Assembly (NCBI GenBank): GCA_943704425.1
Contig: CALSCP010002236.1
Location: 39,715 to 78,327 of the forward strand
DNA: 38,613 nucleotides
From: Ministeria vibrans ATCC 50519
Lineage: Eukaryota; Opisthokonta; Filasterea
Direction of reading: 5' to 3'
Position numbers and translations under genes: made by a program. This document shows, piece by piece, positions 36,391 through 38,613 of this stretch. The notes below the pieces were generated by a model that worked only from the letters and a program-made list of their open reading frames with translations, was not told the origin of the DNA and searched no databases. Position 1 is the stretch's first letter. Each line of letters starts with the position of its first letter.

Positions 36391-38518
36391 ATGGAACCGT
36401 TGCCGGACACTGCCATTGATGAGTTCCGGTCGCTGCTCCGTCGGGCGGTCGAAGCATTTGATGCTACTCATGGTACAGACAAGCAACGGCATCTGTGCCA
36501 CTGTTTGCGTCGACTGCTTTTGTGGGGGCTTACACGAACGAGTGTCGTGAGCAGGGTTGCGCCCATGCCTCCCACTCCTCAATGCGCCTCTGTTCTTTTT
36601 TTTGGGAGTGTTTTTTTGTTTTTTGTCTTGGAGAGAACGCTCTTTTTTTTTTACCTCAACCGCATTTCTCGGCATCTTTGCAGTCCCCACCACGAGCGTA
36701 GCACGCTACAACGATCTCATCGACACCGCATCGTCGTCTGAGCTGTCGCGATTCCTCCGTGCTGCCGGTGCAACGGCAGAACTGACGAGTGAGGTGTCGG
36801 CTGTGGCTGCGCGTCGCTTCCTCAAGCATCGCGAGGCGTACGACGGCCACTCGCTCAATGCGTACGACTTGGGCGACGACCTGCGCTCCGGCGTCCTCGT
36901 GATGCCCGGCGGAGCATGCGTCGACAACACTGGGGCACAGGTTGGAGCAAAAAAGAGAGAGCGACAGAAAAAAAAAAAAAAAGAAAAGATGATGTATGTG
37001 TCTCAAACAATCGTTTGGTGACAGGTTGTTGTCTTCTCGGCGAGAAAACACTCGTCAAAGGTGCGCACGGCTGATCTCATGCGCTACCTGATTGAATCGG
37101 CCACAACGACGCGGATCACGCTCGTCTACGACCTGACGGGTGCTGCCTGGGAGCACCTTGACATTGGCGTGCAAACGCGCGTTTTCCACGGCCTCGGAAA
37201 TACCCTTCCCGTCTCCATTCACAGAAGTAAGATTAGGCCATGAGAAAGAAAGTGTTAAAAAGAAAGTGCCAGAATAGAGAGTGAGAGGAGAGAAGCAAAG
37301 TGGCAGAGGAGGGAGAGCGAAGCAAAGAGATAGAGGAGTGAGTGAGAAACCAAGTGATAGAAGAGGGAGAGGAGGGAGAGCGAAGCAAAGTGATAGAGGA
37401 GTGAGAAAGGAACAAAGTGATAGAGGAGACAAATGATACGGAGAAATTAAGACACTGTACAATTTGATTTAGTTTTGCTTGTCAATGCACCCTGGTGGAT
37501 CCGGCTTCTCATTCCCGCTCTGCAAGCTGTTGTGCGAGGTTAGTTTACGATCTATGACCCCCCCCCTCTACGCAACGAGTGTACATGTGTTCTGACACGT
37601 TTTCGGTTTTAGGAGACATTTTGTCGCGACTGGAGCAGGTGACACTGTCGCAACTGCACGAGGTAGTGTCGCCTCTTCACTTGCCGAGCTGTGTGAACCT
37701 TGGGGGTGCACTGGATTTTAATCTGGGGGCGTTTGTAAAAGAGAGGGAACGCGCGGACAGCACGCCGCAGGGTCAACGGCCCGTGGCAGTACCGGGCACG
37801 ATGATAGTGCGCGAACACGATGGGACAGATGGGGCGGGCGTGACGACGCAAGAGTCGTGTGTGGTGCGTGTGAGTGGTAGTCAGTTGCGCTACCTTAAGG
37901 GGTGTACGGGAGACGCAAGCGAGGGTGACTTGGTCATGGGCGACACGGCGACTGTGGTTGAGCTGGGCGACTGTTCGCATGTGAGTGTGACGGACACGGC
38001 AAGATCACTGTTGTCGTGCGAGGAGCACATTGTGTGTTTGCACCGTGCGTCGACGGGCGACAAGTGCCTTGAGATTGTGACCGACTCGGAGAGCGAGCGC
38101 TCGGCATGGGTGACACGGCTTCGCGAAGGCATTGCCTCAGTCTCAGACAAGCGCGAGAATACGCGTCGCAACATTGTCATGGAAATACTCACGACAGAGC
38201 GCACATACGTACAAACGCTTGAGATGGTCCGCTCCGTCTTTGAGATGCCTCTGCGCACTGCGTACAACGAAGGCCATCCCGTCATTGACGACAAGGAGAT
38301 CAAGTCTATCTTCTTAGAGCTTGAAGGAATTCTTCAAGTCAATCACGCGGTATGTTTGCTTTATTCTCGTAGTTGTACATTCAATCTCATTCCTTGTTTT
38401 TTCTTCTTTTTTTTCGTCCGTTTTGTAGCTTTTGGACGGACTTGAGAAAAGAATAAACAACTGGAGTCCCGAACAGTGTGTTGCGGACGTATTTCAGAAT
38501 GTACTTGCTCACATGAAG
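36391..38518 (+). CDS. CRAL-TRIO/PH/DH Rho guanine-nucleotide exchange factor, 5' part
   Basis: Six exons are visible (36391-36541, 36684-36940, 37025-37226, 37473-37538, 37613-38349, 38429-38518; phases 1, 0, 1, 1, 0), 501 codons so far; the rest lies right of the window. Residues of about 118-270 form a CRAL-TRIO_2/Sec14-like lipid-binding domain: VVVFSARKH, TLVYDLTG and the LLVNAPWWIRLLIPAL block. Residues of about 286-398 look like a PH domain, with LRYLKGC and a closing SERSAWVTRLREGI. A DH domain starts near 405: IVMEILTTERTYVQTLEMV is the classic first DH helix, with IFLELEGILQVNHALLDGLEKR next. DH domains activate Rho-family GTPases; the Sec14-like domain would recruit it to membranes. 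The N-terminal 110 residues are unassigned. Confidence 0.85.
37227..37472 (+). repeat. Purine-rich minisatellite in a Rho GEF intron
   Basis: The 246-nt intron holds irregular repeats of AGAGGAGTGAGAAA and GCAAAGTGATAGAGG units from about 37260 to 37430, almost purely purine on the plus strand. The minus strand reads as Leu/Ser/Pro repeats, an artefact. Confidence 0.75.
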
Positions 38519-38574
38519 GTAATCAAATGAGAGACAGAGAGGAGGGGGAACGAATAAGTGAGAACTCAAGTATT

Positions 38575-38613
<39 letters not shown>
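38519..38613 (+). other. Start of the next Rho GEF intron, ending in poly-T
   Basis: Donor GTAATC follows the last visible exon. The window ends in 36 consecutive T (38578-38613), probably a pyrimidine tract or an assembly limit. Confidence 0.7.

Overview
The window is nuclear DNA from a eukaryotic protist. The genes are dense and split by short introns (about 48-440 nt) with GT/AG ends. Coding DNA is GC-rich, while introns and spacers are AT-rich and full of microsatellites. The gene set is eukaryotic: Golgi/ER SNAREs, a mitochondrial ribosomal protein, a ciliary transition-zone protein and a Rho GEF. A clear NPHP1 orthologue implies a flagellated cell. Together with a giant EGF/Ig-type surface protein, this fits a unicellular relative of animals (choanoflagellate-grade holozoan or similar), but I cannot name the species. 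TAG ends at least two good gene models, so the standard code is assumed.

Layout, left to right: the 3' end of RME-8/DNAJC13 (+, 237-856); NPHP1/nephrocystin-1 (+, 1059-3938) with a MITE-like inverted-repeat element in its last intron; a giant type I membrane protein on the minus strand (25690-4191, about 7,100 codons); a gene-poor stretch (25.7-27.4 kb) with a possible decayed myosin N-terminus; GOSR1/GS28 (+, 27404-28670); a major facilitator transporter (-, 30021-28735); MRPL43 (+, 30146-31195); a small unrecognised Pro/Trp-motif protein (-, 32121-31285); Sec20/BNIP1 (+, 32129-33295); a TTF2-like SNF2 ATPase (-, 36221-33369); and the 5' part of a CRAL-TRIO/PH/DH Rho GEF (+, 36391 to beyond the window). 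After NPHP1 the genes alternate strand strictly, with convergent 3' ends 64-252 bp apart. The divergent starts are 7, 124, 169 and about 1,700 bp apart.

The most unusual object is the giant gene. Its product has a signal peptide, about 52 EGF-like repeats, three copies of a module (IgGFc-binding-like domain, MopE-like Asp-rich motif, HYR/SprB-like segment, then 11, 6 and 6 putative-Ig repeats), one membrane span, and a charged cytoplasmic tail of about 570 residues. Three EGF repeats each carry a whole foreign domain inserted between their third and fourth cysteines. One in-frame TAG (21186-21188) interrupts the array, and the downstream part has no usable start codon for about 280 codons. 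The break is a nonsense mutation, a sequence or assembly error, or a 3' splice site used by an alternative transcript.

The genes are not an operon-like pathway. Three act in membrane traffic (RME-8 at endosomes, GOSR1 at the Golgi, Sec20 at the ER), NPHP1 acts at the cilium base, and the giant protein and the Rho GEF could belong to surface adhesion and cytoskeletal signalling, which is inference only. All exon boundaries were placed by eye from splice signals, phase and protein similarity.
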